This document shows positions 33,421 to 42,903 of a stretch of DNA of 64,000 nt, one piece after another (positions within the stretch are counted from its first letter, which is position 1; every line of letters begins with the position of its first letter). The position numbers were made by a program, and so were the translations under genes. The notes beneath the pieces were generated by a model that made no database searches, was not told the DNA's origin, and saw only the letters and a list, made by a program, of their open reading frames with translations. The stretch covers positions 1-64,000 of the forward strand of contig NZ_QXQB01000010.1 in assembly GCF_003605435.1 (NCBI RefSeq). The letters are read 5' to 3'. The DNA is from Paenibacillus pinisoli (lineage in GTDB: Bacteria; Bacillota; Bacilli; Paenibacillales; Paenibacillaceae).

Positions 33421-35499
33421 TTATTCTCCGCCTTTATGCTTGGAGATGATCTCCTCGGCGATCGACTTAGGAACTTCTTCGTAGTGGGAGAGTTCCATCG
33501 AGAATACGCCGCGTCCTTGTGTACCGGAACGAAGTGTAGTGGAGTAACCGAACATCTCGGAGAGAGGCACCTTAGCACGGATAATTTGCGCGCCTGCGCG
33601 GGAATCCATACCCTCGATGCGACCGCGGCGGGAGTTCAGCATGCCCATTACGTCGCCCATGTACTCTTCAGGAACTGTAACTTCAACCTTCATGATTGGC
33701 TCAAGAAGGACTGGTTTACACTTGTCTTTCGCAGCTTTAAGCGCCAGGGAACCTGCGATCTTAAACGCCATCTCCGAGGAGTCGACGTCATGGTAGGAAC
33801 CATCGACAACAGTCGCTTTGATATCAACAAGCGGGAAGCCAGCGATAACGCCGTTCTTCATCGACTCTTCGATACCAGCCTGGATCGGAGCGATAAATTC
33901 ACGAGGAATCGATCCGCCCACGATTTTGCTTTCGAAGGTAAAGCCTGTTCCAGCCTCTTGTGGTTCGAACTCAACCCAACAATGACCGAACTGACCTTTA
34001 CCGCCGGACTGACGAACGAATTTACCTTCGACTTTAGCCGCAGCGCGGAAAGTCTCACGGTAAGCAACCTGAGGTTTACCAACATTCGTCTCAACTTTGA
34101 ATTCGCGAAGCATACGGTCAACGAGGATCTCAAGGTGAAGCTCACCCATACCTGCGATGATCGTTTGGTTCGTTTCTTCGTCCGTGTAAGCGCGGAATGT
34201 AGGGTCTTCCTCAGCGAGCTTGGAGATTGCAACGCCAAGTTTGTCTTGGTCTGCTTTCGTCTTAGGCTCAATTGCGATTTGGATAACCGGCTCAGGGAAG
34301 TTCATCGATTCGAGAACGATCGGGTTCTTCTCGTCGCACAGTGTATCGCCAGTTGTAGTATCCTTCAGGCCTACTGCAGCTGCAATATCGCCCGAGTATA
34401 CTTCGGAGATCTCTTGACGGCTGTTCGCGTGCATCTGCAGAATCCGGCCAATCCGCTCGCGTTTGTTCTTAGTTGCATTAAGAACGTACGAACCGGATTT
34501 CAGGATACCCGAGTATACACGGAAGAACGTCAGACGACCAACGTAAGGGTCCGTCATGATTTTGAATGCCAGAGCCGAGAACGGCTCGGAGTCAGAAGAT
34601 GGACGAACTGCTTCTTCACCGTCTTCAAGCGTACCTTTGATAGCTGGTACGTCAACCGGTGCAGGCAGGTAGTCTACTACTGCATCCAATACCAATTGAA
34701 CGCCTTTGTTACGGTAAGAGGAACCTGCAACAACTGGGAAGATTTTAACATCGCAAACACCTTTGCGAAGTACTGCTTTCAGTTCTGGAATCGTGATTTC
34801 TTCGCCTTCCAGATACTTCATCATCAAATCTTCGTCCAGCTCAGCAACTTTCTCTACCAGTTCAAGACGAAGCTCTTCGACTTGATCTGCGTACTCAGCA
34901 GGAATCTCGCCTTTGATTGGATCTTTGCCGAGATCGTCTTTGTACGTGTAGGAAACGCGCTCGATGATATCGATTACGCCTACAAAATCGGACTCAGCGC
35001 CAATAGGAAGCTGAATCGCAACAGCATTGGCTTGCAGACGCTCACGCATGTCTTTAACAACATTCAGGTAGTCTGCGCCGATGATGTCCATTTTGTTAAC
35101 GTAAGCGATCCGAGGAACGCCGTAACGGTCAGCTTGACGCCATACAGTCTCAGACTGCGGCTCAACGCCTTCTTTCGCACTGAAAACACCAACGGCCCCG
35201 TCCAATACGCGTAGGGAACGTTCAACTTCTACTGTGAAGTCAACGTGTCCTGGGGTATCGATGATATTAATGCGGTTACCCTTCCATTGAGCGGTTGTAG
35301 CGGCAGACGTAATCGTGATGCCGCGCTCTTGTTCCTGCTCCATCCAGTCCATCGTAGCTGCACCTTCGTGCACCTCGCCGATTTTGTGGGTACGGCCTGT
35401 AAAGAACAAGATCCGTTCAGTAGTTGTGGTTTTACCAGCGTCAATATGCGCCATAATCCCGATATTACGCGTATTTTCCAAGGAGAACTCTCTTGACAT
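33421..35499 (-). CDS. fusA: Elongation factor G
   Basis: 692 residues. Translocation GTPase; G1 AHIDAGKTTTTERIL, G3 DTPGHVDF, G4 NKMD, and domain IV/V signatures GGSIPREFIAPIQAGIEE and GDVMGMLNSRRGRIEG. The antisense strand holds a 592-codon open frame, a codon-usage artefact. Third gene of rpsL-rpsG-fusA-tuf. Confidence 0.98.
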   Translation of the reverse strand: MSREFSLENTRNIGIMAHIDAGKTTTTERILFFTGRTHKIGEVHEGAATMDWMEQEQERGITITSAATTAQWKGNRINIIDTPGHVDFTVEVERSLRVLDGAVGVFSAKEGVEPQSETVWRQADRYGVPRIAYVNKMDIIGADYLNVVKDMRERLQANAVAIQLPIGAESDFVGVIDIIERVSYTYKDDLGKDPIKGEIPAEYADQVEELRLELVEKVAELDEDLMMKYLEGEEITIPELKAVLRKGVCDVKIFPVVAGSSYRNKGVQLVLDAVVDYLPAPVDVPAIKGTLEDGEEAVRPSSDSEPFSALAFKIMTDPYVGRLTFFRVYSGILKSGSYVLNATKNKRERIGRILQMHANSRQEISEVYSGDIAAAVGLKDTTTGDTLCDEKNPIVLESMNFPEPVIQIAIEPKTKADQDKLGVAISKLAEEDPTFRAYTDEETNQTIIAGMGELHLEILVDRMLREFKVETNVGKPQVAYRETFRAAAKVEGKFVRQSGGKGQFGHCWVEFEPQEAGTGFTFESKIVGGSIPREFIAPIQAGIEESMKNGVIAGFPLVDIKATVVDGSYHDVDSSEMAFKIAGSLALKAAKDKCKPVLLEPIMKVEVTVPEEYMGDVMGMLNSRRGRIEGMDSRAGAQIIRAKVPLSEMFGYSTTLRSGTQGRGVFSMELSHYEEVPKSIAEEIISKHKGGE

Positions 35500-35528
35500 G
35501 ATATTGTCTCCTCTCGTTTATGGTCATC

Positions 35529-35999
35529 CTACCAGCGGTAGTGAGCGAATGCTTTGTTCGCTTCTGCCATTTTGTGCGTGTCTTCACGCTTCTTAACGGA
35601 TGCGCCAGTGTTGTTGGAAGCATCCAGAATTTCAGCAGCCAAACGCTCTGTCATCGTTTTCTCGCCGCGGTTACGCGAGTAGTTCACGAGCCAACGAAGA
35701 CCAAGAGCCGTACGGCGCTCAGGCTTAACTTCGATAGGTACTTGGTAGTTAGAACCGCCTACACGGCGAGCTTTAACCTCAAGAACCGGCATAATGTTTT
35801 TCAAAGCTGCTTCGAACACTTCCATTGGATCTTTTCCCGAGCGTTCTTGGATCAGTTTGAATGCATCATATAACAGAGTTTGTGCAGTGCCTCTCTTACC
35901 GTCGATCATAATACGGTTGATTAGGCGGGTAACCAGTTTGCTATTGTAAACCGGATCCGGAAGCACATCACGTTTCGTTACAGGACCTTTGCGTGGCAT
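35529..35999 (-). CDS. rpsG: 30S ribosomal protein S7
   Basis: 156 residues. MPRKGPVTKRDVLPDPVYNS and VPIEVKPERRTALGLRWLV. Head assembly initiator; in enterics represses the str operon. 30 nt before fusA. Confidence 0.98.
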   Translation of the reverse strand: MPRKGPVTKRDVLPDPVYNSKLVTRLINRIMIDGKRGTAQTLLYDAFKLIQERSGKDPMEVFEAALKNIMPVLEVKARRVGGSNYQVPIEVKPERRTALGLRWLVNYSRNRGEKTMTERLAAEILDASNNTGASVKKREDTHKMAEANKAFAHYRW

Positions 36000-36065
36000 G
36001 AGAAAGTCCCCCTTTCTTCTAATAGTAACTTGTTCTAGCTTGTTATTAACAAGGTAGGGTTATAC

Positions 36066-36485
36066 TTATTTCTTAACTTTAGGACGCTTAGTGCCGTATT
36101 TCGAACGGGATTGGTTACGGTTGTTAACACCTGCTGTATCCAATGCGCCGCGCACGATATGGTAACGAACACCCGGAAGGTCTTTTACACGACCGCCGCG
36201 GATCAGAACCACGCTGTGCTCTTGAAGGTTATGACCGATACCTGGAATGTACGCTGTAACCTCGACACGGTTAGTCAGACGCACACGCGCATATTTACGA
36301 AGCGCGGAGTTCGGTTTCTTTGGAGTCATAGTACCTACACGAGTGCACACACCGCGTTTTTGAGGCGCGCTGATGTCAGTTGCTTCACGTTTCAGAGCGT
36401 TAAAGCCTTTTTGCAAGGCTGGCGATTTCGATTTAACGACTTTCGCTTGACGTCCTTTACGAACGAGCTGGTTAATTGTTGGCAT
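36066..36485 (-). CDS. rpsL: 30S ribosomal protein S12
   Basis: 139 residues. The decoding-site loops TPKKPNSALRK and GGRVKDLPGVRY carry the Lys residues found in streptomycin-sensitive strains. GGGAGGGGGT precedes the ATG. First gene of the str operon, with its own promoter. Confidence 0.98.
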   Translation of the reverse strand: MPTINQLVRKGRQAKVVKSKSPALQKGFNALKREATDISAPQKRGVCTRVGTMTPKKPNSALRKYARVRLTNRVEVTAYIPGIGHNLQEHSVVLIRGGRVKDLPGVRYHIVRGALDTAGVNNRNQSRSKYGTKRPKVKK

Positions 36486-36617
36486 GTTGCCACCCCCTCC
36501 CTTTATTCATGTCTTTATTATGGTAGACATTTCACCCATCATTTAAGCCCACAGAGCCAGGCGGTTCATAATTGAACATGAGAATTGCATAAGCCTAGTC
36601 GTCAGGCACACTTCGAT

Positions 36618-36647
36618 ATATTATCATTTTGCACATATGCATGTCAA
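36618..36647 (-). promoter_or_regulatory. str operon promoter
   Basis: Minus strand -35 TTGACA (36642-36647), 18-bp spacer, -10 TAATAT (36618-36623), or GATAAT (36620-36625) with a 16-bp spacer. About 130 nt of leader precede rpsL. Confidence 0.82.
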
Positions 36648-36704
36648 GCGCTAAAATGGGCATTTTTTGTCTCTATGTACAGTTTACAAAAGTTTCATGC
36701 CTTT

Positions 36705-37229
36705 CTACATCATTGCGCCAGGTTCCACGTACACAGCATAACGGATTCCGTCTGCTTCCGCATCGTTTTGACGATAAGCCAGATGATTACTGTCGATACC
36801 TTCGATCACTGCATGCAGATCAACCCGGATGAGAAGACCATGATAATAGCTTAACAATAGCTTTAACGCAGCCAGCAAACCTTCTTGATCCGCGCGCCTC
36901 TCTATATGCGCTTTCTCTATTACTGCAACCTTGCTATAGTTCGATAGAGTTATGCTTTCGTCAAAATACTCCTTATTCTGGGCCAACAGCTTGTCCGGCA
37001 AAGGAAGGAATGTACGGGCGAACACTTCTCCTCCACCCCATCGAATAGCGATTTCGTCCTGGCCTACACTCTCCAGCTCCAAAGCCGTACCTTCATAATC
37101 CATCTGAAACTTGTCAGCTGTATCCTCAATATGATGGAAGTGCTTATAAACCTTCAGTACAAAATTGAACGGATGCGGCTCGGGCTTCCTGGTCTTGTCT
37201 ATATCATTCCTCTTGTATTTGGCTGCCAT
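36705..37229 (-). CDS. Unknown 174-residue protein of the rpoC-rpsL cassette
   Basis: Not recognised. Soluble, no signal peptide; charged basic N-terminus (MAAKYKRNDIDKTRK) followed by mixed alpha/beta sequence with IRWGGGEVFARTF in the middle and a helix KLLLSYYHGLL. GGGGAG lies six nucleotides before the ATG. It is the last gene of a four-gene unit and about 30 nt from the next one upstream. No catalytic motif is visible. Confidence 0.75.
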   Translation of the reverse strand: MAAKYKRNDIDKTRKPEPHPFNFVLKVYKHFHHIEDTADKFQMDYEGTALELESVGQDEIAIRWGGGEVFARTFLPLPDKLLAQNKEYFDESITLSNYSKVAVIEKAHIERRADQEGLLAALKLLLSYYHGLLIRVDLHAVIEGIDSNHLAYRQNDAEADGIRYAVYVEPGAMM

Positions 37230-37259
37230 ATGCTTCTCCCCGTCGCTAAAGCATGCTGT

Positions 37260-37496
37260 TTACTTCAAACTAACAATAATGACCCCCGCAACCAATAATA
37301 TAAATATTATTTTTACCGTATATCCAAAAATCCGAAGCGGCAGCGGTATGTCGTTCATATTCACTCTTTTTATTGTCCCTCCGCCTTCTATCTGCTGGAT
37401 AGATGTAAGATGGGAGTCTTGATATCTTTCATTCTGCTCAACATGGGGCCGAGTCTCCAGTGTCTCTTGGACATGCCGTTCATTTATGCTAACCAT
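37260..37496 (-). CDS. Small tail-anchored protein of the cassette
   Basis: 78 residues if begun at ATG 37496, with a polar Glu/His-rich N-terminal half and a single C-terminal membrane helix (about 57-76). The ribosome site GGGAGG is only one base from that ATG, which is poor spacing; a GTG at about residue 45, 13 nt after GGAGGG, would give a 34-residue protein made of little but the helix. I keep the long form but the start is uncertain. Function unknown. Confidence 0.6.
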   Translation of the reverse strand: MVSINERHVQETLETRPHVEQNERYQDSHLTSIQQIEGGGTIKRVNMNDIPLPLRIFGYTVKIIFILLVAGVIIVSLK

Positions 37497-37542
37497 GCCT
37501 CCCTAGTAATACCCCTCATGCCGGAGGGATCCGCTGAGCTGC

Positions 37543-38640
37543 TCATCGTGCCTGTATCTTCTCTATAATTTGTCCGCGGGACATTCCGCTGATACGATCT
37601 GACGACTCAATCCCCAGCGCATCCCGTTTAAAGACAAGCTTATCGCCGTTCGGCGCAATTTTAACTTCCTCACTATCCGTCCTCAAAAAGTCCAAAGTTG
37701 CGATATCCCCTTCATCAAACGAGATTTGGAACGGCAGGCTTGCTTGAATGTAATCGTCAAACCCGGCTTGCGACCTTAGAAAGAGCATATAAGACTTTCC
37801 ATATTCAATCTTTTCAAAATAAGGGCCAGCCGCTCTCACTTCATAATAGCGATCATCATGAGGCCTTACATGGAGCTCATAGCTTGGGACCGATATTGAA
37901 ATCTTGGTTTCATTAACATCGCCATACAGAACGTTATCCACAATAAAAATATATTCATCGGAATATAAATTGCTTGTTCTTTGAGTCGTCCCCAGCTTGT
38001 TCTCATATCGACCCTCGACAATCAGCTCCGCTTTCTTCGCCATTTCGGCCAAATCAGTCGTAATGCCATAGTCCGGCGTATTCAGTATGATCTCATATGT
38101 CTTCGGCTCATATTGGTCAGGCTTATGCAGCAGCTCCACTTGTTCTGCTCCGTTGCTGTCCTGATAAACGTAAGAGATGACACCGTAGGAGAAATGAATG
38201 GTCTCCGTCCCTTCATCATTCAAGACATAATAGACCCTGCCGACCTCGCCTCCGCCAAGCCAGTCCGGAGCACCTGCTATTTGATTAAGCTGCTTCATAA
38301 GCGTTACATCGTCGACATACGTTGTGAGCTTATCCTTGACTTCCTCTAACGTAACCCGTCTCTGATCGGATGGAAGCTCTCCAACAATAATAAGACCTTG
38401 GCGCAGCCATACGCCGGAACCGTATATATCGTTTGCCTTCAAAAAGTTAAGCTCGGTCTTCTGCTCTTCACTCTCCGCAAGCGCATACAATTTGTCATAA
38501 TTCGTGTACTCAGCCATATCCAGCTCATGCTCGGCAATAACCTCTTCAATTCCTTTTCTTTCCCATAGCAATGAGGCTAACAGGAGAAATGCGGCTATTG
38601 TAAATAGAATGACATAGAACTGTCTGTATCTTAATTTCAT
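37543..38640 (-). CDS. Unknown 365-residue signal-anchored protein of the cassette
   Basis: An N-terminal membrane helix (about 8-26) then WERKGIEEV and a large, mostly polar extracytoplasmic domain of mixed alpha/beta type, rich in Tyr, Asp and Glu. The part around 200-320 (ELIVEGRYENKLG, YGDVNETKISISVPS, EYGKSYMLFLRS) looks like a beta-sandwich, as seen in other Bacillota surface proteins, but I cannot assign a family. Good ribosome site GAGGAG. Its start 'helix + WERK' resembles that of the small gene upstream. Confidence 0.8.
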   Translation of the reverse strand: MKLRYRQFYVILFTIAAFLLLASLLWERKGIEEVIAEHELDMAEYTNYDKLYALAESEEQKTELNFLKANDIYGSGVWLRQGLIIVGELPSDQRRVTLEEVKDKLTTYVDDVTLMKQLNQIAGAPDWLGGGEVGRVYYVLNDEGTETIHFSYGVISYVYQDSNGAEQVELLHKPDQYEPKTYEIILNTPDYGITTDLAEMAKKAELIVEGRYENKLGTTQRTSNLYSDEYIFIVDNVLYGDVNETKISISVPSYELHVRPHDDRYYEVRAAGPYFEKIEYGKSYMLFLRSQAGFDDYIQASLPFQISFDEGDIATLDFLRTDSEEVKIAPNGDKLVFKRDALGIESSDRISGMSRGQIIEKIQAR

Positions 38641-38730
38641 CGCTCCTCTGCTCCTCCTTGCAAAAATGCGCTTTATATCCTTACACCAATTACGCAGACT
38701 TTAAACATGCTGTCTTCACACGTTTGCCAT

Positions 38731-38937
38731 TCAAAGATGATCTAGATCGGCAAAGCCTGCGGCTAACGCTTCTTGCCAAAGCTCCTCCGTTCCTGCCGGA
38801 TTGGCCAATGTGGCAGCAGGTTCGCCTAACATCTCGCTGACCGCACGCTCATCATCCTTTCTCTCCAGCCATATGGAGATGACCGCCAGCACAATCAGCA
38901 TGATCAGAACAAGCAGTTTCAATGAGATGGTCTTCAT
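38731..38937 (-). CDS. Small signal-anchored protein of the cassette
   Basis: 68 residues: membrane helix at about 6-22, then WLERKDDERAVSEML and a short acidic domain. GGGAG lies nine nucleotides before the ATG. First confident gene of the cassette. Helix-then-WLERK is similar to the 365-residue protein downstream (WERKGIEEVIAEHEL), suggesting they share an N-terminal module. Confidence 0.7.
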   Translation of the reverse strand: MKTISLKLLVLIMLIVLAVISIWLERKDDERAVSEMLGEPAATLANPAGTEELWQEALAAGFADLDHL

Positions 38938-39009
38938 TGGATTCAGCTCCCTTAGTCTTAATCAAGAAGCTGTCAGCATGCTCTATACAATAGAACGCTA
39001 TGTTCAGCT

Positions 39010-39063
39010 TCAAAGTTGCCCCTTCAATACACCCGTTTGAAAAATATGGATCATCATTAGCAT
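39010..39063 (-). CDS. Possible 17-codon leader ORF before the cassette
   Basis: ATG 39063 to TGA 39010, encoding MLMMIHIFQTGVLKGQL. AAGGAGG lies ten nucleotides upstream, better than the sites of the genes that follow. It lies between the rpoC terminator and the 68-residue gene. It could be a leader peptide or just chance; the terminator only 30 bp upstream leaves little room for a promoter. Confidence 0.2.
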   Translation of the reverse strand: MLMMIHIFQTGVLKGQL

Positions 39064-39092
39064 ATTCCTCTGCCCTCCTTCATGTTTCCTGA

Positions 39093-39148
39093 TAAAAAGA
39101 AAAGCGACACATGAACACCCGCATGATGTGCGAGATCCATGTGTCGCT
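39093..39148 (-). terminator. Terminator after rpoC
   Basis: AGCGACACATG (39102-39112) pairs with CATGTGTCGCT (39138-39148); on the minus strand TTTTCTTTTT follows. It separates the rpoBC unit from the unknown cassette. Confidence 0.9.
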
Positions 39149-39179
39149 CTATAGAATCGCCTGGCTAGGCGATATTCGC

Positions 39180-42100
39180 TTACTCTACTGCCAATGCTTC
39201 AGCAGCTTCATCCAGCTCGGCGCCTTCGACTGCTTCCTCTTCGAGGCCTGCGAAGCGAATGTTGCGGTAGCGCTGCATGCCCGTACCAGCCGGGATCAGC
39301 TTGCCGATGATAACATTCTCCTTCAGACCGAGGAGTTGGTCGACCTTGCCTTTGATCGCTGCGTCCGTCAGGACACGAGTTGTCTCCTGGAAGGATGCTG
39401 CGGACAAGAAGGAATCCGTCTCGAGGGACGCTTTCGTAATACCGAGCAATACCGGCTTCGCAACCGCTGGCTCTTTGCCTGCGAAGATCGCTTCGCGGTT
39501 AGCGGATTCGTATTCATGAATGTCTACGAATGCGCCTGGCAGCAGAGTCGTATCGCCGGCATCGACGATGCGGATTTTGCGCAGCATTTGCTTGATCATA
39601 ACCTCGACGTGCTTATCGTTGATCTCAACGCCTTGGTTACGGTATACGCGCTGTACCTCTTGCAGGATGTAGTTCTGTACGCCGCGGATGCCTTTGATGC
39701 GAAGCATATCCTTCGGATCGATCGAGCCGTCTGTCAGCTCGTCGCCTGCTTCGATGTGCTGGCCTTCCGCTACGCGGATACGCGAGCCGTAAGTGACCGC
39801 ATAGACCTTGGACTCGGCTTCGCCTTGTACCTCGATCTCGCGACGGTCTTTCGCTTCGCGGATTTCTTTGATGACGCCGTCAAGCTCGGAGATGATCGCT
39901 TGGCCTTTCGGATTACGAGCCTCGAAGAGCTCCTGAATACGCGGAAGACCTTGCGTGATATCGTCGCCGGCAACGCCGCCTGTATGGAACGTACGCATTG
40001 TCAGCTGTGTACCCGGCTCGCCGATCGATTGCGCCGCGATAATGCCTACCGCTTCGCCGATCTCTACGTGCTTGCCAGTCGCCAAGTTGCGGCCGTAACA
40101 GATCTTACATACGCCATGACGAGCACGGCAGCTCAATACGGAACGGATTTGCAGACGCTCTACGCCAGCTTCAATGATCGCATCCGCTTTGTTAGAATCG
40201 ATCAGTTCGCTGCGGTTGACGATAACTTCACCCGTTTGCGGATGACGAATCGTCTCGAATGCATAGCGGCCTTCGATACGGTCATACAGATCCTCGATAA
40301 CCTCTTTGCCGTCCTGGATCTTGCTGACGGAGAAGCCTTTGTCGGTGCCGCAATCGTCTTCACGGACGATTACGTCCTGCGCAACGTCTACAAGACGGCG
40401 AGTCAGGTAACCGGAGTCCGCTGTACGAAGCGCTGTATCGGCAAGACCTTTACGCGCACCGTGCGTCGAGATAAAGTACTCGAGGACCGTCAGGCCTTCA
40501 CGGAAGTTCGATTTGATTGGCAACTCGATGATACGGCCGGATGGATTCGCCATCAGACCGCGCATGCCGCCAAGCTGCGTAATCTGGGATTTGTTACCCC
40601 GCGCTTTGGAGTCAACCATGAGCATGATGTTGTTGTAGCGATCCATCGATTTCATGAGGACCTCTGTAATCTCGTCCTTACATTTGCTCCAAATTCCGAT
40701 GATACGGTCATAACGCTCTTCGTTCGTAATCAGACCGCGGCGGTACTGATTCATAACGGTAGCAACCTTCTCGTCGGAAGCTTTCATGATTTCCGCTTTT
40801 TCCTTCGGAATAATAACGTCGGCTACGCCGATCGTAATACCCGCTTTGGTGGAATACGTGAAACCAAGCTGCTTGATACGGTCGAGAATAACCGCAGTCA
40901 GCGTTGTATGGTATTGGCGGAAGCACTCCGCGATAATTTGGCCAAGATAATCTTTGCCTACCGCGCCTGGCGTAGCCAGGTCGTCGATGAACTTCTGCAG
41001 GTCGGCGCCTTTTTCGTACACGAAGTACTTATCAGGAGTGCCTTGCAGCAAGTTGACCTTCGTCGCTTCATTGATGTAAGGGAAATCTTCTGGGAAGATT
41101 TCGTTGAAGATGACTTTGCCCACAGTCGTAACAAGCAAGGAAGCTTGCTGTTGCTCTGTGAAGTTCGTTTTCTTCAGGACCTTCACCGGAATGAAGATAC
41201 GCGCGTGCAGGGATACGATACCACGTTGGTAAGCGGAGATCGCTTCGTTCACTGTTGCGAATACGGAGCCTGTGCCTTTGGCTTCGATATTGTCCATCGT
41301 CAGATAGTAGCTGCCGAGAACCATATCCTGGGAAGGCGTAACAACCGGCTTGCCGTCTTTCGGGTTCAGGATGTTGCCGGATGCCAGCATGAGAAGGCGA
41401 GCTTCCGCTTGCGCTTCCGCGGACAGCGGAACGTGAACGGCCATCTGGTCACCGTCGAAGTCGGCGTTGTAAGCCGTACATACGAGCGGGTGAAGCTTGA
41501 TGGCGCGGCCTTCGACCAGAATCGGCTCGAATGCCTGGATACCCAGTCTGTGAAGCGTAGGGGCACGGTTAAGCAGAACCGGATGCTCCTTGATTACTTC
41601 TTCAAGAACGTCCCAAACTTCAGGGCTTACGCGCTCTACTTTGCGTTTTGCGCTCTTGATATTATGGGCAAGACCTTTGTTCACCAGCTCTTTCATGACG
41701 AAAGGCTTGAACAGCTCCAGCGCCATTTCCTTCGGAAGGCCGCATTGGAACATTTTCAGGTTAGGACCTACGACGATAACGGAACGACCGGAGTAGTCGA
41801 CGCGTTTACCGAGCAAGTTCTGACGGAAACGGCCTTGCTTACCCTTCAGCATGTGGCTGAGGGATTTCAGCGGACGGTTGCCTGGTCCTGTAACCGGACG
41901 GCCGCGGCGGCCGTTGTCGATCAGGGCGTCTACCGCTTCCTGAAGCATACGTTTCTCGTTCTGTACGATAATATCCGGAGCGCCCAGATCAAGCAGGCGT
42001 TTCAGACGGTTGTTACGGTTGATTACACGGCGGTACAGATCGTTCAGGTCGGAAGTCGCGAAGCGGCCGCCGTCCAGCTGTACCATTGGACGAAGCTCCG

Positions 42101-42806
42101 GCGGGATAACCGGCAGCACGTCAAGAATCATCCACTCAGGCGCATTGCCGGAGTTGCGGAACGCCTCAATCACTTCAAGGCGCTTGATCGCACGGTTGCG
42201 GCGTTGGCCTTGTGCCGTACGAAGCTCTTCCTTCAGCGTCTCAAGCTCGCGCTCGACGTCGATGTCTTGAAGAAGCTTCTTTACAGCTTCAGCGCCCATG
42301 CCTGCTTGGAAGCCGTAGCCGTATTTCTCACGGTAGCTGCGGTATTCCTTCTCGGACAGGAGCTGTTTTTTCTCCAGCGGCGTATCGCCTGGGTCAGTTA
42401 CAACATAAGATGCGAAATAGATGATCTCCTCAAGGGAACGAGGGGACATATCCAGCGCAAGACCCATACGGCTCGGGATGCCTTTGAAGTACCAGATATG
42501 GGATACAGGAGCTGCAAGCTCGATGTGGCCCATACGTTCGCGGCGCACTTTCGCGCGAGTGACTTCAACACCGCAACGATCGCAGACTACGCCTTTGTAG
42601 CGTACGCGCTTGTACTTACCGCAATGACATTCCCAATCCTTGGTCGGTCCAAAAATCTTCTCGCAGAAGAGACCTTCCTTCTCGGGCTTAAGCGTTCTGT
42701 AGTTAATGGTTTCCGGCTTCTTGACTTCTCCGCGGGACCACGAGCGAATTTTATCCGGCGAAGCCAGACCAATTTTCATATACTCGAAGTTGTTCACGTC
42801 CAACAA
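39180..42806 (-). CDS. rpoC: RNA polymerase beta-prime subunit
   Basis: 1208 residues from TTG 42806, eight nucleotides after AAGGAGG, giving the family start MLDVNNFEYMKIGLASPD; the ATG seven codons up is only frame. Zinc-binding CHCGKYKRVRYKGVVCDRCG, catalytic NADFDGDQMAVHVPLS (three Mg-binding Asp), trigger-loop and bridge-helix regions are intact, and a second zinc site CGTD...CRARHGVCKICYG is present. A 1240-codon antisense frame runs along it and is rejected as a gene. Confidence 0.98.
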   Translation of the reverse strand: MLDVNNFEYMKIGLASPDKIRSWSRGEVKKPETINYRTLKPEKEGLFCEKIFGPTKDWECHCGKYKRVRYKGVVCDRCGVEVTRAKVRRERMGHIELAAPVSHIWYFKGIPSRMGLALDMSPRSLEEIIYFASYVVTDPGDTPLEKKQLLSEKEYRSYREKYGYGFQAGMGAEAVKKLLQDIDVERELETLKEELRTAQGQRRNRAIKRLEVIEAFRNSGNAPEWMILDVLPVIPPELRPMVQLDGGRFATSDLNDLYRRVINRNNRLKRLLDLGAPDIIVQNEKRMLQEAVDALIDNGRRGRPVTGPGNRPLKSLSHMLKGKQGRFRQNLLGKRVDYSGRSVIVVGPNLKMFQCGLPKEMALELFKPFVMKELVNKGLAHNIKSAKRKVERVSPEVWDVLEEVIKEHPVLLNRAPTLHRLGIQAFEPILVEGRAIKLHPLVCTAYNADFDGDQMAVHVPLSAEAQAEARLLMLASGNILNPKDGKPVVTPSQDMVLGSYYLTMDNIEAKGTGSVFATVNEAISAYQRGIVSLHARIFIPVKVLKKTNFTEQQQASLLVTTVGKVIFNEIFPEDFPYINEATKVNLLQGTPDKYFVYEKGADLQKFIDDLATPGAVGKDYLGQIIAECFRQYHTTLTAVILDRIKQLGFTYSTKAGITIGVADVIIPKEKAEIMKASDEKVATVMNQYRRGLITNEERYDRIIGIWSKCKDEITEVLMKSMDRYNNIMLMVDSKARGNKSQITQLGGMRGLMANPSGRIIELPIKSNFREGLTVLEYFISTHGARKGLADTALRTADSGYLTRRLVDVAQDVIVREDDCGTDKGFSVSKIQDGKEVIEDLYDRIEGRYAFETIRHPQTGEVIVNRSELIDSNKADAIIEAGVERLQIRSVLSCRARHGVCKICYGRNLATGKHVEIGEAVGIIAAQSIGEPGTQLTMRTFHTGGVAGDDITQGLPRIQELFEARNPKGQAIISELDGVIKEIREAKDRREIEVQGEAESKVYAVTYGSRIRVAEGQHIEAGDELTDGSIDPKDMLRIKGIRGVQNYILQEVQRVYRNQGVEINDKHVEVMIKQMLRKIRIVDAGDTTLLPGAFVDIHEYESANREAIFAGKEPAVAKPVLLGITKASLETDSFLSAASFQETTRVLTDAAIKGKVDQLLGLKENVIIGKLIPAGTGMQRYRNIRFAGLEEEAVEGAELDEAAEALAVE

Positions 42807-42903
42807 GGAGCAACCCTCCTTCGTCATGTATGACTGTGTCTTATCAGAAGCTGAACTTCAATCGCGAACCGCAGCGGTTCCCGATTGAAGCTCAGTCATC
42901 GTG

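Noticed and set aside
33436..35214. 592-codon open frame antisense to fusA
   Set aside because: Shadow of EF-G with no ribosome site and no domain; sense strand clearly coding.
39111..42833. 1240-codon open frame antisense to rpoC
   Set aside because: It is the exact shadow of rpoC; the sense product is a complete beta-prime subunit. Its length reflects rpoC codon use, and the translation has no recognisable domain.
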